In this document: piece by piece, positions 40,616-50,586 of the stretch
Position numbering within the stretch: the first letter of the stretch is position 1
Layout: the number at the start of each line of letters is the position of its first letter
NCBI RefSeq assembly: GCF_051172195.1
Contig: NZ_JBPJAQ010000001.1
Span: 5,022,001-5,086,000, forward strand
From: Paludibaculum fermentans_A
GTDB taxonomy: Bacteria > Acidobacteriota > Terriglobia > Bryobacterales > Bryobacteraceae
Reading direction: 5' to 3'
Length of the DNA stretch: 64,000 nt
Position numbers and translations under genes: made by a program
The notes under the pieces: model-generated
What the model was told of the DNA's origin: nothing
Databases searched by the model: none
What the model saw: only the letters and a program-made list of their open reading frames with translations

Positions 40616-43600
40616 CTAGTAAACCAGGAACCTGGCGGGTTCCACCTCCGCCAGCGCCTCGGGATTGTAGTAGTCGTACAGCGACGAAGCCGCGGCCTTC
40701 GCCTGCATCGACAGGCGGCCGGAGAACTCAAAGGCCAGCGACACTCCACCGGCCAGCGGCCAGAGGTAAAGGATCACCCGGTCCGGCTGGACCTCATACC
40801 GCTGCAGTCCGCTGTCGTCATCTTCGACCAACTTCTCCAGCGACGACCGGTCGACCTCCGCACCCGGCGGCAACCCGATCTCCGCCAGCATCATGCCATA
40901 CCCCCGGAACCCCACACGTTCCGCCTTGACCGTACAACGGATCGGCTCGCCCGCCCGCGTCCGCAGCTTATCGAAGGCAACAGCCAGGCGCAGGTCGGGG
41001 GACGCGCGCGGCTTTGTCTTTTCCCAGGGAATCCAGTGTGTGGACGCCATTCGCAACAGCACATTGCCGGAACCGTTCTGCGGCGTCAGTTCCACCTGGT
41101 TGTGGCCATTGGCCAGGAACGGCGACATGTCGACCAGGATGGGATCGGTCGTCTTCAGTTCGGCCGGCAGTTGGACGGTGTGGACCAGGCGGCCGTTCAC
41201 CCGGATTCCGATGGACCCGCCCGGCTCGGAAACCCGTCCCAGGACAGACGACGCTTCGGCCACTGCCCGCATGGCACGCACCGTGGCCTGGGTCGAGTTC
41301 CAACTGCCTTGCGCATCACGCTTCCGCAACAGGAACAGCAGCCCGCGCCGGATGGCCGTGTCGATGCCCGGCGTCTCAGGATGCCGCGTGCGCCACTCGC
41401 GCAGCGCACTCAGCACCAGCCCTGTTGTCTCCGCCCGTCCCGAACTGCCCCAACCGGCGAAGGGCGAGTTGGTTTGCAGATCCCAGTAGAGCGCGGTGCT
41501 TTCCGGCCGCGCCAACCTCATAAGGCGCTCCCCCGCTTTGCCCAGCAGTTCTTCGTCGCCTGAATCCAACGCGGCGAGTACGAACTGCGCCAGCGGATAA
41601 GGGTCGTCCAGTGAATCGGTCAGGCGCGCCATGTGATGATACGCGCCGGCCAGTGTCGTGGGCTTCAGTTGGATGCCGGCCCGCTTCGCCGCGGCCAGTG
41701 ACCGCGCTACCTGCGCCGTGATCAGCACCGCCCGGCGTTCCTGCACCAGGCCGGCCTCCAGGCCACGATCCCAAAGGCCGTTCTTGGATTGCACCGACTC
41801 GAGCCAGCGCACCAACTCTTCGGTTCGTTCCGTATCCAGCTTCAACAACGGCTGCGCCGCCAGCAGAAACTCCACGACGTAAGCGGCCAGCGCGGGGTCG
41901 CCGTTGCCTCCACCCCAGTAACTGATGCCGCCGTCCGCGCCGCGGTACGCTCTCAGCCCGTCCACCGCCAGCCGGATATTCTTCAACGCAACCGCCTCGA
42001 AGGCCGGTGTGGCCATCCCGGCGGCGCGCGCATAGCGCAAGGCAATCAGGTTGGCAAAGCCCGCCGAGGTGGTTTGTTCGGCGCAGCCGTGCGGAGTAAC
42101 CAGCAGGGCCGCGGCGCCTTCGCTCAGGATCGACAGTACATTCGGATACAGGCGCAGCTCACTGCTGGTCGCCCCCACGATGGCCGTGGCGGGGATGTTG
42201 ACTCCGAACGCCGTCCTGCCGGCCACGAAGTCGCCCATCACCTGGCTGACCGCTTGCCCATCCGGATGAACCTCGGTCGTCCTCTCAATCGCATCGCCCA
42301 GTTGGCCGCCCCGCGCCGTGATGCGCTGTGCGGCCTTCTTCCGGGCAACCTTCGCCTCAATGTCGAAGTGTTGCTGGTCGGTCGTGTTGGGCGGAATGGT
42401 CAGCTCCAGCTTGCCCTTGCCCTGGAAGCGCGACCAGTCGTTCGCCTCCAACACCAAATCGACCGGCAGCGCGCGGTCCAGGTAGTTCCGCACCGCCACC
42501 GGCATGCGTACCCGGTCTCCCTGCGTCAGTACTAGGGGTGGATCGAAGTCGAGGAAGAAGGGCTGGAAGACACGGAGGTCGGACTCAGCCTCCACCTGCC
42601 GGCCGTCGAGCGTCGAGGCGATCGCGGCGATCTTCCAGGTCGTGACGCTGTCGGCCAGCGGGAATTGAATGCTGGCCAGGCCCTGCTGGTCCGTGGTCAG
42701 TTCCGGTACCCAGTAGAGCGTCTCGGGAAAGTATGTGCGTACGCGCGGCGTAAACAAAACGGGCTGCGCGGCCAGCGGCAAGGCAACGCTCGCGCTGGAG
42801 GTCTGGAGGAGAGTGGCCTCGGCCGACACATTGACAGTCTCCGAGACCGAGCCCACCCGCAGGGTAATGTCTACCTGCGTCACCTTCCCTTTCGTCACGG
42901 GCACCGCCTCCACGAGGTTGCCCATGAAACCCGGGGCGGACGCGTGCACAGCGCACAGTCCGGGCATCACGGCCGGGACCGAGTAGGCTCCGCTGGCATC
43001 GCTTTGGGTGACGTAGCTCCGCCCGTTCTGCAGGATGAGAACAACCTGCGCGTTCAGGATGGCGGCGCCGGTTTGATCCAGCACCATGCCCGCCACCTCG
43101 CCGCCGTCGCGTATCCGCGCAGCCGGGGTCAATTGCGGCTCCTTCGATGGGGCCGCGCTCTCTTCGTCCAGCAGGATGCGCACGCTCACCATGTCGAAAT
43201 CGTCCCCAGTGCCCGGCATCCCGTCCGGGCCCGAACTGCGCAGGGCAAACACGATGAACTTGCGCGTCACCGGCATGATGCTGGTGCGCAATTGCGAATT
43301 CCTTCCATAGATTTGGACGGTACTCAACGACACGCGATCCCCGAATTCCCCAGTGGTTTTGCTAGTCAGCCGGAACGGCTGCCCCCATGCATCGGCATAT
43401 TGCGACACGTCGACACCCGCGTCAGCCAGCACCTTCCTGAATTCTTCCAGCGACACCGGCGGCGTGGCCGCGTTCCGGGCCGCGTTGCGGATCGCCTCCT
43501 CCTCCCGCAGGAAATACCGCCCACGGAAATAGTCCGCCAGAAAGTCGTCCTGCGTTCCAAATGACCGGTCCGGCCCGGCACTGCGCAACTGGATGGCGCG

Positions 43601-46375
43601 ACCCCGCCCGTACGTTTTTACCTGTGCCCGATAGGCAGTGCCCCAAGGGTCCTTCAGGGTATCCAGCAGAATTCCGTTGTCACTCAACAGCCGACGCACG
43701 CCTGCCTCATCGCCCGGAAACTCCAGCCCGGGATGGAAGATACTCTGCAGGATTTTGTGCCATGGAAGAAAGTACGATCTCCGGAAGCTGCAGGCCACGA
43801 AATCATCCTCGGTCCCCATACGCTGGTCCGGACCGCTAGAAGTGAGGACCACCGTGCGGTTGTTGTTCCAAAAGCCAAAGCCGACCACATAGGGGCGATC
43901 CCATGGATCCCGTTTCGCCGCCCATTCGACGCCGAGAATCCTGTTCAGGCTCGAATCATCCTTAGGGAAATCGAAGGATTCGGCATAACTTTGGCTGAAC
44001 CTCATCTCCATCCACCGCTCCAGCGTTCGAATCGACTCAAACTCCGGCCGCTCCGTGATGTCTTCGCCGTGGGCGCCGGGCTGGTATGTGTTCGCCTGGG
44101 CCAGCAGCGCCTCGGCTACCAGGTCCAGTTCAGGATCCTGCGATTGCGGCGGCTTGAGGTTCATCAGGCTGTCGAGACGGATTCCGCCGATCTCCAGCGG
44201 ATCCCTCGCAAAACAGTACACACAGTCAAACCACGGCCGCTGCCCGAACTCGCCATCTGTCCTGGCACGCTCCAGCACCGCCTGGTCTACCACCGCCAGG
44301 CCCAGCGCGGCCTCCACAGGGCGGCCGTCCGCCGTGCGTACCTGCAGCTTCAGCGAAGCCTCGTCGCCTGGCTTGTACTCGGCCTTGCCCGCTTTCACCG
44401 TCAGTTGAAGATCAGAGCCCTCCGGAAAGATCACTCGCGTCTGGGCGGGGCCGATGCCGTGATTCTCGATGTCTTTCCATCGGCTGCTGGCCGTCCATGC
44501 GGCAAACGTCACGACACCCCGGAACTCCGCCTGGTAGGGAAAGCGGACGTGTCCCTGGTTGCCCGAGATGGCGGCCACGCGGCTGGCGACCACCTGCCCC
44601 TCCACTTGCGCCTGCACCATGACAGAGGGCATGGGCGGACCGGCCGTCGGAGTCTCGATCAGGATGTCCACGGCGTCGCCTGGCTGGTGCAGTGTGCGCT
44701 TGCTCGCCAGCCGGCTGTAGAGGCCCCTGCCGCCAGAGGCAGTGTCCTGCCGTCTCCCGGTCAGCCCGCCGCTGTCCCTGGCCCGCAGTTCCATCCCGAG
44801 GTCCCGCGCGGTAGCCGCTGGCAACTGCAGCCTGGCCAACCCAAATCGATTCGTCCGGGCGGTATAGGTGGTCCCGGCGATGGCGGCTTCCACTGTCGTG
44901 ACCGCCGGCCGCCCGTCCGCATAGGCCGTCGCGACATAGACCCGCCTAGGCAGCGAACCCGTGTCCGCTCCCTGGTAAACGTAAATGTGGATCGCCTCCA
45001 ACGCAATGCGAATGTCGAAGCGGCTCTGTTCCGTGCGGTGCGAGGCCGGGTCAGTGTAGTAGGCGGCGAAGGAGAGATCGCGGAATCGTGTCGCGGTCTC
45101 CGATTGGAGATCCTCCAGTTCTGCCTTCAAATCGAGCTCGGCGATGAACCTTCCGTCGTCCCCCGCATCGCCCTCGGCCGCGGGCTTACCGGCGCTATCG
45201 GGTTCCTCAACTGCCCCCCGCCGGTGCCTGCTGGTCGCGCGCACCACTTTCACATGCCCGCGGGGCACCGGCTTGCCGAACAGGAACGCCCCTGTGATGG
45301 CCACCGAAGCCGTCTGCCCCGGCAGGTAAACGGTCCGGTCCGGTTTCACGGTCACCTGGAACTTGGGCAACTCGTAGCGGCTCACCCGGATCGTGTGCCG
45401 CGTCAGCGTGGTTTCCTCTGCGCCGGACTGCAGTTCAATCGTGTAAGAGCCTAGCGGAGCAGTCTCCGGCAGCACCCAATCTTCCTGGATGATGCCGAAC
45501 TTCGAGGCCGTCAACTCCACCGTATGCGCCCGCTCATCATCGCCATCCTCCACTCGCAGCGAAACCTTCGCGCCCGCCGCCGCACGGCCCTGCCCATCCA
45601 GCACGATCGCCCGCAAATGCACGGTCTGCCCCGGCTGATAAATCGGCTTGTCGGTTTGGATCTTTGCGGAAGGACGCCGCGGGATACCCAGGCTGAAGCG
45701 GACACCTTGCTGGAAGTCACCATTCTTCGCCGAGAGCTCCACCTCGATCGAGCTCTCCCCGCTATCCTGTGCGCCCGCAGGCAGCCTGAACGCGAACTCC
45801 ACGAACCCATGCTCCTTGCGTTCCATCCGGCTCGGTCTTAGCTTCTCCCGCCCCAGTGCCAGGACCCCGTTCCATTCGAGATCCTGGAGCGGCTGGCGCG
45901 AGACAGGATGCACCGCCTGCGCCTGGACAATCAGCGTGCCGCCCGGATGCACTTCGTTGGCGTACGTCGCCTTCACTTCGAAAACGTGATTGGCCGCCTG
46001 GGCGATGGCCACAACGCCGGATTGCGGCGGGAAGGCTCGCGCGTCCCGGGTCTGCGGCGTCAACGAATAGCGCAACCGGAGCCAGATTGACGACACCGGT
46101 AGCGGCAGCGGAACTTCAAATTGGTTCTGGCCGGTCTGAATATTCACCGATGTTTGCGCGATCCGCAGGACTTGCTCAGCCTTGCCGATCCACGACACCA
46201 CCAGCGTCGCGCCCACCGCGTGGTCCACCTGGCTGCGCACGGGGATCATCACCACCGTCGCATTCTCCTTCAGAAACGACCGGATCTCCGGCTCGCTGAC
46301 GCTGACAGACGACTGCGCGCCCGCCGGCAGCAGCGGCAAAAACAGCGCCGCCACGGCGAATAGTTTGGATCGCAT
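40616..46375 (-). CDS. Alpha-2-macroglobulin-like protein with thioester and pseudopilin-like repeats
   Basis: A 1919-residue secreted protein (signal peptide LFAVAALFLPLLPAGAQS). N-terminal macroglobulin domains include TDKPIYQPGQTVHLRAIVLDG. Three units of about 86 residues near 822, 908 and 994 each have DPWG/DAWG followed by SSGPD or SAGPD and GT.DDF, like the C-terminal domain of GspG pseudopilins. A carboxypeptidase-regulatory-like domain follows (about 1095-1200). Next are the alpha-2-macroglobulin domain (YWVPELTTDQQGLASIQFPLADSVTTWKI) and the thioester motif GCAEQT with Cys1431 and Gln1434. Family members trap proteases or protect the envelope. The usual partner PBP1C gene is absent nearby. 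Confidence 0.93.
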   Translation of the reverse strand: MRSKLFAVAALFLPLLPAGAQSSVSVSEPEIRSFLKENATVVMIPVRSQVDHAVGATLVVSWIGKAEQVLRIAQTSVNIQTGQNQFEVPLPLPVSSIWLRLRYSLTPQTRDARAFPPQSGVVAIAQAANHVFEVKATYANEVHPGGTLIVQAQAVHPVSRQPLQDLEWNGVLALGREKLRPSRMERKEHGFVEFAFRLPAGAQDSGESSIEVELSAKNGDFQQGVRFSLGIPRRPSAKIQTDKPIYQPGQTVHLRAIVLDGQGRAAAGAKVSLRVEDGDDERAHTVELTASKFGIIQEDWVLPETAPLGSYTIELQSGAEETTLTRHTIRVSRYELPKFQVTVKPDRTVYLPGQTASVAITGAFLFGKPVPRGHVKVVRATSRHRRGAVEEPDSAGKPAAEGDAGDDGRFIAELDLKAELEDLQSETATRFRDLSFAAYYTDPASHRTEQSRFDIRIALEAIHIYVYQGADTGSLPRRVYVATAYADGRPAVTTVEAAIAGTTYTARTNRFGLARLQLPAATARDLGMELRARDSGGLTGRRQDTASGGRGLYSRLASKRTLHQPGDAVDILIETPTAGPPMPSVMVQAQVEGQVVASRVAAISGNQGHVRFPYQAEFRGVVTFAAWTASSRWKDIENHGIGPAQTRVIFPEGSDLQLTVKAGKAEYKPGDEASLKLQVRTADGRPVEAALGLAVVDQAVLERARTDGEFGQRPWFDCVYCFARDPLEIGGIRLDSLMNLKPPQSQDPELDLVAEALLAQANTYQPGAHGEDITERPEFESIRTLERWMEMRFSQSYAESFDFPKDDSSLNRILGVEWAAKRDPWDRPYVVGFGFWNNNRTVVLTSSGPDQRMGTEDDFVACSFRRSYFLPWHKILQSIFHPGLEFPGDEAGVRRLLSDNGILLDTLKDPWGTAYRAQVKTYGRGRAIQLRSAGPDRSFGTQDDFLADYFRGRYFLREEEAIRNAARNAATPPVSLEEFRKVLADAGVDVSQYADAWGQPFRLTSKTTGEFGDRVSLSTVQIYGRNSQLRTSIMPVTRKFIVFALRSSGPDGMPGTGDDFDMVSVRILLDEESAAPSKEPQLTPAARIRDGGEVAGMVLDQTGAAILNAQVVLILQNGRSYVTQSDASGAYSVPAVMPGLCAVHASAPGFMGNLVEAVPVTKGKVTQVDITLRVGSVSETVNVSAEATLLQTSSASVALPLAAQPVLFTPRVRTYFPETLYWVPELTTDQQGLASIQFPLADSVTTWKIAAIASTLDGRQVEAESDLRVFQPFFLDFDPPLVLTQGDRVRMPVAVRNYLDRALPVDLVLEANDWSRFQGKGKLELTIPPNTTDQQHFDIEAKVARKKAAQRITARGGQLGDAIERTTEVHPDGQAVSQVMGDFVAGRTAFGVNIPATAIVGATSSELRLYPNVLSILSEGAAALLVTPHGCAEQTTSAGFANLIALRYARAAGMATPAFEAVALKNIRLAVDGLRAYRGADGGISYWGGGNGDPALAAYVVEFLLAAQPLLKLDTERTEELVRWLESVQSKNGLWDRGLEAGLVQERRAVLITAQVARSLAAAKRAGIQLKPTTLAGAYHHMARLTDSLDDPYPLAQFVLAALDSGDEELLGKAGERLMRLARPESTALYWDLQTNSPFAGWGSSGRAETTGLVLSALREWRTRHPETPGIDTAIRRGLLFLLRKRDAQGSWNSTQATVRAMRAVAEASSVLGRVSEPGGSIGIRVNGRLVHTVQLPAELKTTDPILVDMSPFLANGHNQVELTPQNGSGNVLLRMASTHWIPWEKTKPRASPDLRLAVAFDKLRTRAGEPIRCTVKAERVGFRGYGMMLAEIGLPPGAEVDRSSLEKLVEDDDSGLQRYEVQPDRVILYLWPLAGGVSLAFEFSGRLSMQAKAAASSLYDYYNPEALAEVEPARFLVY

Positions 46376-46706
46376 ATTGTTTCAAAGGAGGAAATATTGA
46401 GATATTTCCCGCACTAACCTCAAGTACCGCCAGAATACTCCGCGTCAATTCCTTTGACAAGAGGCAAAGTGACTTAGGCGCCGCTGGATCAAGGCTTTGG
46501 CGCCTCCTATCCTCATTTAGATGGCTGGCTATCTTTCGATTTTGCGTTGGAGATTTCGGTTCGCGCCAGCGCCTTGTGGGCGTAGTGTTAAGAACCACTG
46601 GGTTCCGGTCTTCCAGGCCGGATTATCAACCAACATCGCGCGGCACGCAGCTCCGGGTCAGGACGCTGTTCGTGTGCGCGGTCAACCGTAGTAGAGGTGA
46701 CTACTT
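46376..46706. other. Intergenic region between macroglobulin and NIPSNAP-like genes
   Basis: About 330 bases without a convincing gene. It holds the divergent control regions of both neighbours, an inverted repeat AGGCGCC/GGCGCCT (46476-46482 and 46499-46505) and a GAGGTGA ribosome site just before 46707. A TTGACA at 46454-46459 lacks a matching -10. Confidence 0.5.
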
Positions 46707-47474
46707 ATGTCGACGGGCTTGTCTATGAGACTGACGCGCCGCGCGTGCGTTCTCTCGCTGGGAATGTTGGCGCTCCTGCCGCTGGCGGAGGCACAGCAGC
46801 AGCCGCTGATCCGAAGCATTGTCCGGTACCGCCTGAAGCCGGATCGCATTAACGATTTCAACGCCGTGATGCGCGAGCGCGCCGCGCTGCTGAAGAAAGC
46901 GGGCTCTGAGCGCTACTTCACGGTGTGGGTTGCGCAGTCCGGGCCGCGGGAAGTCGGGGTTGTGCGGTTCCACCAGAAATGGTCCGAACTCACGCAGAGC
47001 CGTGATCCGAAGATGGCGGAACATGCCGTAGCCATGGCCGCGCTGGTCGCGCGCACGAATGCCTGCGTTGAGAGCGCGGAACGCATCGTCGATGAGATTT
47101 TGCCGGATGCCTCGATGGCCAGGGGGGGCGCCCCGCCGCCGTTCGTTCGATCGGGCAAGCTGGTGGCCTTGCCCGGCAAACTCAACGACCTCCTGACCGC
47201 GCTCAAAGATGAAACCATGCCGGCCATGAAGAAAGGGGGCGTCACCGTCTGGGGTGTGGCCCGCACCAGATACGGCGGTCCCGTGAACGAAATCCATACC
47301 TACATGGGGATGAACGGCTGGGGCGACCTCGACCAGCCCAGCCCCATGCGTAAGGCCCTGGGGGACGAGGCCTTCCAGAAGTACCTGGCCAAAATGGGTT
47401 CCCTGATGGTCAGCACGGAGTACACCATTTACGCGCTGCAGCCTGAGCTGAGCCACATGCAACCGGCTCCCTAG
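46707..47474 (+). CDS. Secreted NIPSNAP/dimeric alpha-beta-barrel-like protein
   Basis: A 255-residue protein with an N-terminal signal (about residues 7-30, MRLTRRACVLSLGMLALLPL). The mature part contains two ferredoxin-like halves: IVRYRLKPDRINDFNAVMRERAALLKKAGSERYFTVWVAQ and MNEIH-type strands later (VNEIHTYMGMNGWGDLDQPS). The first half has the pattern of NIPSNAP/antibiotic-monooxygenase-type dimeric barrels, which often have no enzymatic activity or act on small hydrophobic compounds. The start is set by GAGGTGA seven bases upstream. It converges with a histidine kinase gene across a strong hairpin. Function unknown. Confidence 0.7.
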   Translation: MSTGLSMRLTRRACVLSLGMLALLPLAEAQQQPLIRSIVRYRLKPDRINDFNAVMRERAALLKKAGSERYFTVWVAQSGPREVGVVRFHQKWSELTQSRDPKMAEHAVAMAALVARTNACVESAERIVDEILPDASMARGGAPPPFVRSGKLVALPGKLNDLLTALKDETMPAMKKGGVTVWGVARTRYGGPVNEIHTYMGMNGWGDLDQPSPMRKALGDEAFQKYLAKMGSLMVSTEYTIYALQPELSHMQPAP

Positions 47475-47485
47475 GTGGGAAGTGT

Positions 47486-47524
47486 CCGGGCCCGGAGAGG
47501 CAGCACGGCCTCTACCGGGCCCGG
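47486..47524. terminator. Strong hairpin between convergent genes
   Basis: CCGGGCCCGGAGAGGC (47486-47501) pairs over 16 bp with 47508-47524, broken by one bulged A, around a six-base loop. It separates two convergent genes and has no T-run, so it may stop transcription in both directions or stabilise 3' ends. Confidence 0.65.
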
Positions 47525-47529
47525 TGCAC

Positions 47530-49803
47530 TCAGGAGGTGCGGTGGCTGGTCGGCCGGTTCCTCCGCAGAACTTCCGCCAACTGGTCCAACTGGATCGGTT
47601 TGGAGACGTAATCATCCATCCCAGCCGCCAGGCACTTCTCCCGATCGCCTTTCAGCGCGCTGGCCGTCATGGCAATAATCGGCACGTGGCCATCCTCACC
47701 CTCCAGCCGCCGCAGTTCCAGCGCCGCCTCATATCCATCCATCACCGGCATCTGGCAATCCATCAGCACGAGATCATACGTAGCCCGCGTCCAGGCATCG
47801 AGCACCGCCCGGCCGTCCTGCGCCACATCATAGGTGCAGCCGAGCTTGTCGAGGAAGCGCCTCGCCACCATCTGGTTCACCGGATTGTCTTCCGCCACCA
47901 ACACCTTCAGGCCGAGAGCCTCCCGGCCGGTAGAGTGCAGCGACGACTCCTCCGGCACCTCGGTGTGGCCCAGCACCGAAACCAGGCACTCGAACAGCTT
48001 CCTCTTGCGCGTCGGCTTGGGCAGGTAAGCGGCAAACCCGGCCTCCATCGCCTCGCTGCGGTAAGCCTTATCCACATACGAGGTCAGCAGCACCAGCGGC
48101 AGGGCGTGATACGCCGGCTGCGCCAGGATCACCCGCGCCAGTTGCATGCCGTTCATCACCGGCATCCCGAAGTCCAGGATGGCGGCTTCAATCGGATGTC
48201 CAGCCGACGCCGCCTCCGCCAGGCGGTCCAACGCCGACGCCGGAGTCTCCGCCAGCAATACTTCCGCGCCGAACTCCTGCAGCCAGTGTTCGACAATCCG
48301 CAGGTTGGTCTCGTTATCGTCCACCACCAGTACGCGCACGCCCAACAGTTGCGTCGACACGCTGGGCCTCTCCCCCACGCGTTGCTGACCCGCGCGCAGC
48401 GGCAGTTCGAAACGGAAGGTGGAGCCCTGGCCCGGCTTACTGGAGAATCCAATGGAACCACCCATCAGTTCAGTCAGCCGTTTCGAGATCGCCAGCCCCA
48501 AACCCGTTCCGCCGAACCGCCGCGTGGTCGACCCATCGGCCTGCGTGAACGACTCAAACAGTTTCGATTGCGCCGCCGGATCGATCCCGATGCCGGTGTC
48601 CCGCACTTCGAATCGAATCGGTCCCGGCTGCGCGGCGCCATTCACCGGCACCACGCGCACCGCCACTTCGCCATGATCGGTGAACTTGATTGCATTCCCC
48701 AACAGATTGGTCAGAATCTGCCGGATCCTCGCCCCATCCCCGTAAACGAAGTCGGGCAGCTTGGGGCTGACGAAATGCGTCACCTCGATGCTTTTGGCGT
48801 GCGCCGGGCTGGAGAGCAGCTCCACCACTTCTTCCACCAGCTCCTGCAGGTTGAACTCCGTCTCATCCAGATCCAGCTTGCCCGCTTCGATCTTCGAGAA
48901 GTCCAGAATGTCGTTGACCACGCCCAGCAGCGCTTCGCCGGAATGCCGCACCGTGTCCGCGTACCAGCGCTGTTCGGAACTCAGCGGCGTCTCCAGCAAC
49001 AGGCTCGCCATGCCGATCACGCCATTCATCGGAGTCCGGATCTCGTGGCTCATATTTGCCAGGAATTGGGCCTTCAGGCGCGTACTCTCCAGCGCCTGGT
49101 CCCGCGCCAGCACCAGTTCCCCATTCGCCGCCGACAGAGCCTCGCGGCTGGTGTAAAGCTCAGCGGTTCGTTGCCGCACCCGCTGCTCAATCGCCTCTTG
49201 CGTCTCTTCCAGTTCGGCCTGCCGCGTCGCGATCTCGGCCGTGTCGCGCTCGCTGTGAAGACACGCCATGATCAGCACCACGTCCTCAAAGACGACCCAG
49301 CCTGCGTGTTCCAGGCTGCGCCACATGCTGGCCGACACGACTCCGTAGACGGAGTAGGGCAGCCACAACCCGCGCGCGAAGTGATCGACGACCACGACAC
49401 CCGAGGCGGTCACCAGCACGCGCCAGTCGCGATACAAGGCGAGAAACGCCAACGATCCGAAGACATGGAAGTGCGTCTCGATCCGCCCCCCGGTGAAGTG
49501 GATCAACAGCGCCCCCATCATCATCTGTGCGGCCGCAATGACATGCCGGGTCAGCACCGCCCCCGGCCGCCGCAGTGCCAGGAAGACAGGCAGGCTGGAG
49601 ACCAGCGCACCCAGGAAGAGGGCCGCCCAGATGTGCAGATGCGTCGTCTGAACCCGGCCATCCCACGCCAGCGGGGAGACTGTTATCGCCAGCAGGATGC
49701 CGAACAGCCACTCCAGCACCAGCAACCCGGCCAGCATGCGGTCTGTCCTGGCGTGCAGCCGGTCCTGATACTTGCGGAACAGCTCGGCCGCCCGCGCGTT
49801 CAT
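47530..49803 (-). CDS. Hybrid histidine kinase with membrane sensor and two receiver domains
   Basis: A 757-residue kinase. Residues 1-185 hold five to six hydrophobic segments with many His residues (HLHIWAALFLG, ETHFHVFGSLAFLALYRDWR), a recurrent but uncharacterised membrane sensor. A coiled coil (185-235) leads to the dimerisation domain with phospho-acceptor His253 (NMSHEIRTPMNG). The ATPase domain has NLLGNAIKFTDHG, DTGIGI and FGGTGLGL. Receiver 1 (VRVLVVDDNETN, ILDFGMPVMNG) and receiver 2 (LKVLVAEDNPVNQ, VLMDCQMPVMDGYE) have intact Asp sites. It overlaps the thioredoxin-like gene by four bases, suggesting redox sensing. Confidence 0.94.
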   Translation of the reverse strand: MNARAAELFRKYQDRLHARTDRMLAGLLVLEWLFGILLAITVSPLAWDGRVQTTHLHIWAALFLGALVSSLPVFLALRRPGAVLTRHVIAAAQMMMGALLIHFTGGRIETHFHVFGSLAFLALYRDWRVLVTASGVVVVDHFARGLWLPYSVYGVVSASMWRSLEHAGWVVFEDVVLIMACLHSERDTAEIATRQAELEETQEAIEQRVRQRTAELYTSREALSAANGELVLARDQALESTRLKAQFLANMSHEIRTPMNGVIGMASLLLETPLSSEQRWYADTVRHSGEALLGVVNDILDFSKIEAGKLDLDETEFNLQELVEEVVELLSSPAHAKSIEVTHFVSPKLPDFVYGDGARIRQILTNLLGNAIKFTDHGEVAVRVVPVNGAAQPGPIRFEVRDTGIGIDPAAQSKLFESFTQADGSTTRRFGGTGLGLAISKRLTELMGGSIGFSSKPGQGSTFRFELPLRAGQQRVGERPSVSTQLLGVRVLVVDDNETNLRIVEHWLQEFGAEVLLAETPASALDRLAEAASAGHPIEAAILDFGMPVMNGMQLARVILAQPAYHALPLVLLTSYVDKAYRSEAMEAGFAAYLPKPTRKRKLFECLVSVLGHTEVPEESSLHSTGREALGLKVLVAEDNPVNQMVARRFLDKLGCTYDVAQDGRAVLDAWTRATYDLVLMDCQMPVMDGYEAALELRRLEGEDGHVPIIAMTASALKGDREKCLAAGMDDYVSKPIQLDQLAEVLRRNRPTSHRTS

Positions 49804-50414
49804 GACGCCCCCAGCAGCGAGCAGCCGAAGACCGGCGCGCGGTCCATGGCCAGCCGGCCCGTCCGCACGAAGGACACGATCGCGCTGTGCCCTGTGTTCA
49901 ATCCTTCGTGACCGCGACTGGGCGTGATTCCTCCGCTGAACCGCAGCCGGCCGTCGGCACTGTACAGGAAAACCTGGCCCGAAGTGCGCGCACCCCACCG
50001 GCTGGCTTCCTCCGCTGTGGCATCGACATGCACTTGTACTCCACGGATGGCTCGAGCCATGGCCACCGAAGCCGAGTTGGCGTCCACCAGGCCGTCCCCC
50101 GCCAGAAAGATGACGTGCGCCGTCAGCCGCCCGTCCGTTTCGCCCTGGATTCGTTCCAGTTCCCGCAGGCTCGCCCGCGTGCACGGGCATCCGGGGTGGG
50201 CCAGCATCACCAGCGTCGGCCGTCCCGTATCGCGCGGGAATCCCGCCGACTCCGGCCACGCCGTGTGAATCTCGGCCGCTTTACCGGGTTGAAGTTGATG
50301 CGCGGCCAGGATCGCCAGGCCAGCCACAGCCATCACGGCCCAGGCGCCGGCGCCCAGGGCGGTGGCCGTATTGCCGGCCAGCAATCGCGTTACGGCTTGT
50401 CGTCCCGGAAACAA
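49800..50414 (-). CDS. Membrane-anchored thioredoxin-like protein (RedB-like)
   Basis: A 204-residue protein, apparently starting at TTG (no in-frame ATG upstream). One transmembrane helix (about residues 18-38, GAGAWAVMAVAGLAILAA) is followed by a periplasmic thioredoxin-like fold. Instead of C-x-x-C it has C-x-C (HPGCPCTRASL, Cys76 and Cys78). The later segments fit the fold (VFLYSADGRLRFSGGITPSRGH). This matches RedB-type proteins, whose role is unclear. It overlaps the hybrid kinase start (ATGA), so it may pass redox information to it. Confidence 0.75.
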   Translation of the reverse strand: MFPGRQAVTRLLAGNTATALGAGAWAVMAVAGLAILAAHQLQPGKAAEIHTAWPESAGFPRDTGRPTLVMLAHPGCPCTRASLRELERIQGETDGRLTAHVIFLAGDGLVDANSASVAMARAIRGVQVHVDATAEEASRWGARTSGQVFLYSADGRLRFSGGITPSRGHEGLNTGHSAIVSFVRTGRLAMDRAPVFGCSLLGAS

Positions 50415-50586
50415 TACGCATTCATCGACATTCTCTAGCTTGTAGTTTAGGTACTGTTTTCAGCGACGCCGGCCCGGCGTCCGATTCCGAGTTGACCCGC
50501 CAGCCGCAGGTCGTTCCTCTTCATCGGGTTAGGTCGCCCTCGGCTTCGTTCCGTCAAACCGCAGGATAGTCCGGGTTTTAGGACGG

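Noticed and set aside
43733..49911. Plus-strand frames of 573 and 809 residues opposite the macroglobulin and histidine-kinase genes
   Set aside because: No recognisable domain and unnatural amino-acid composition; the opposite frames encode intact, recognisable proteins.
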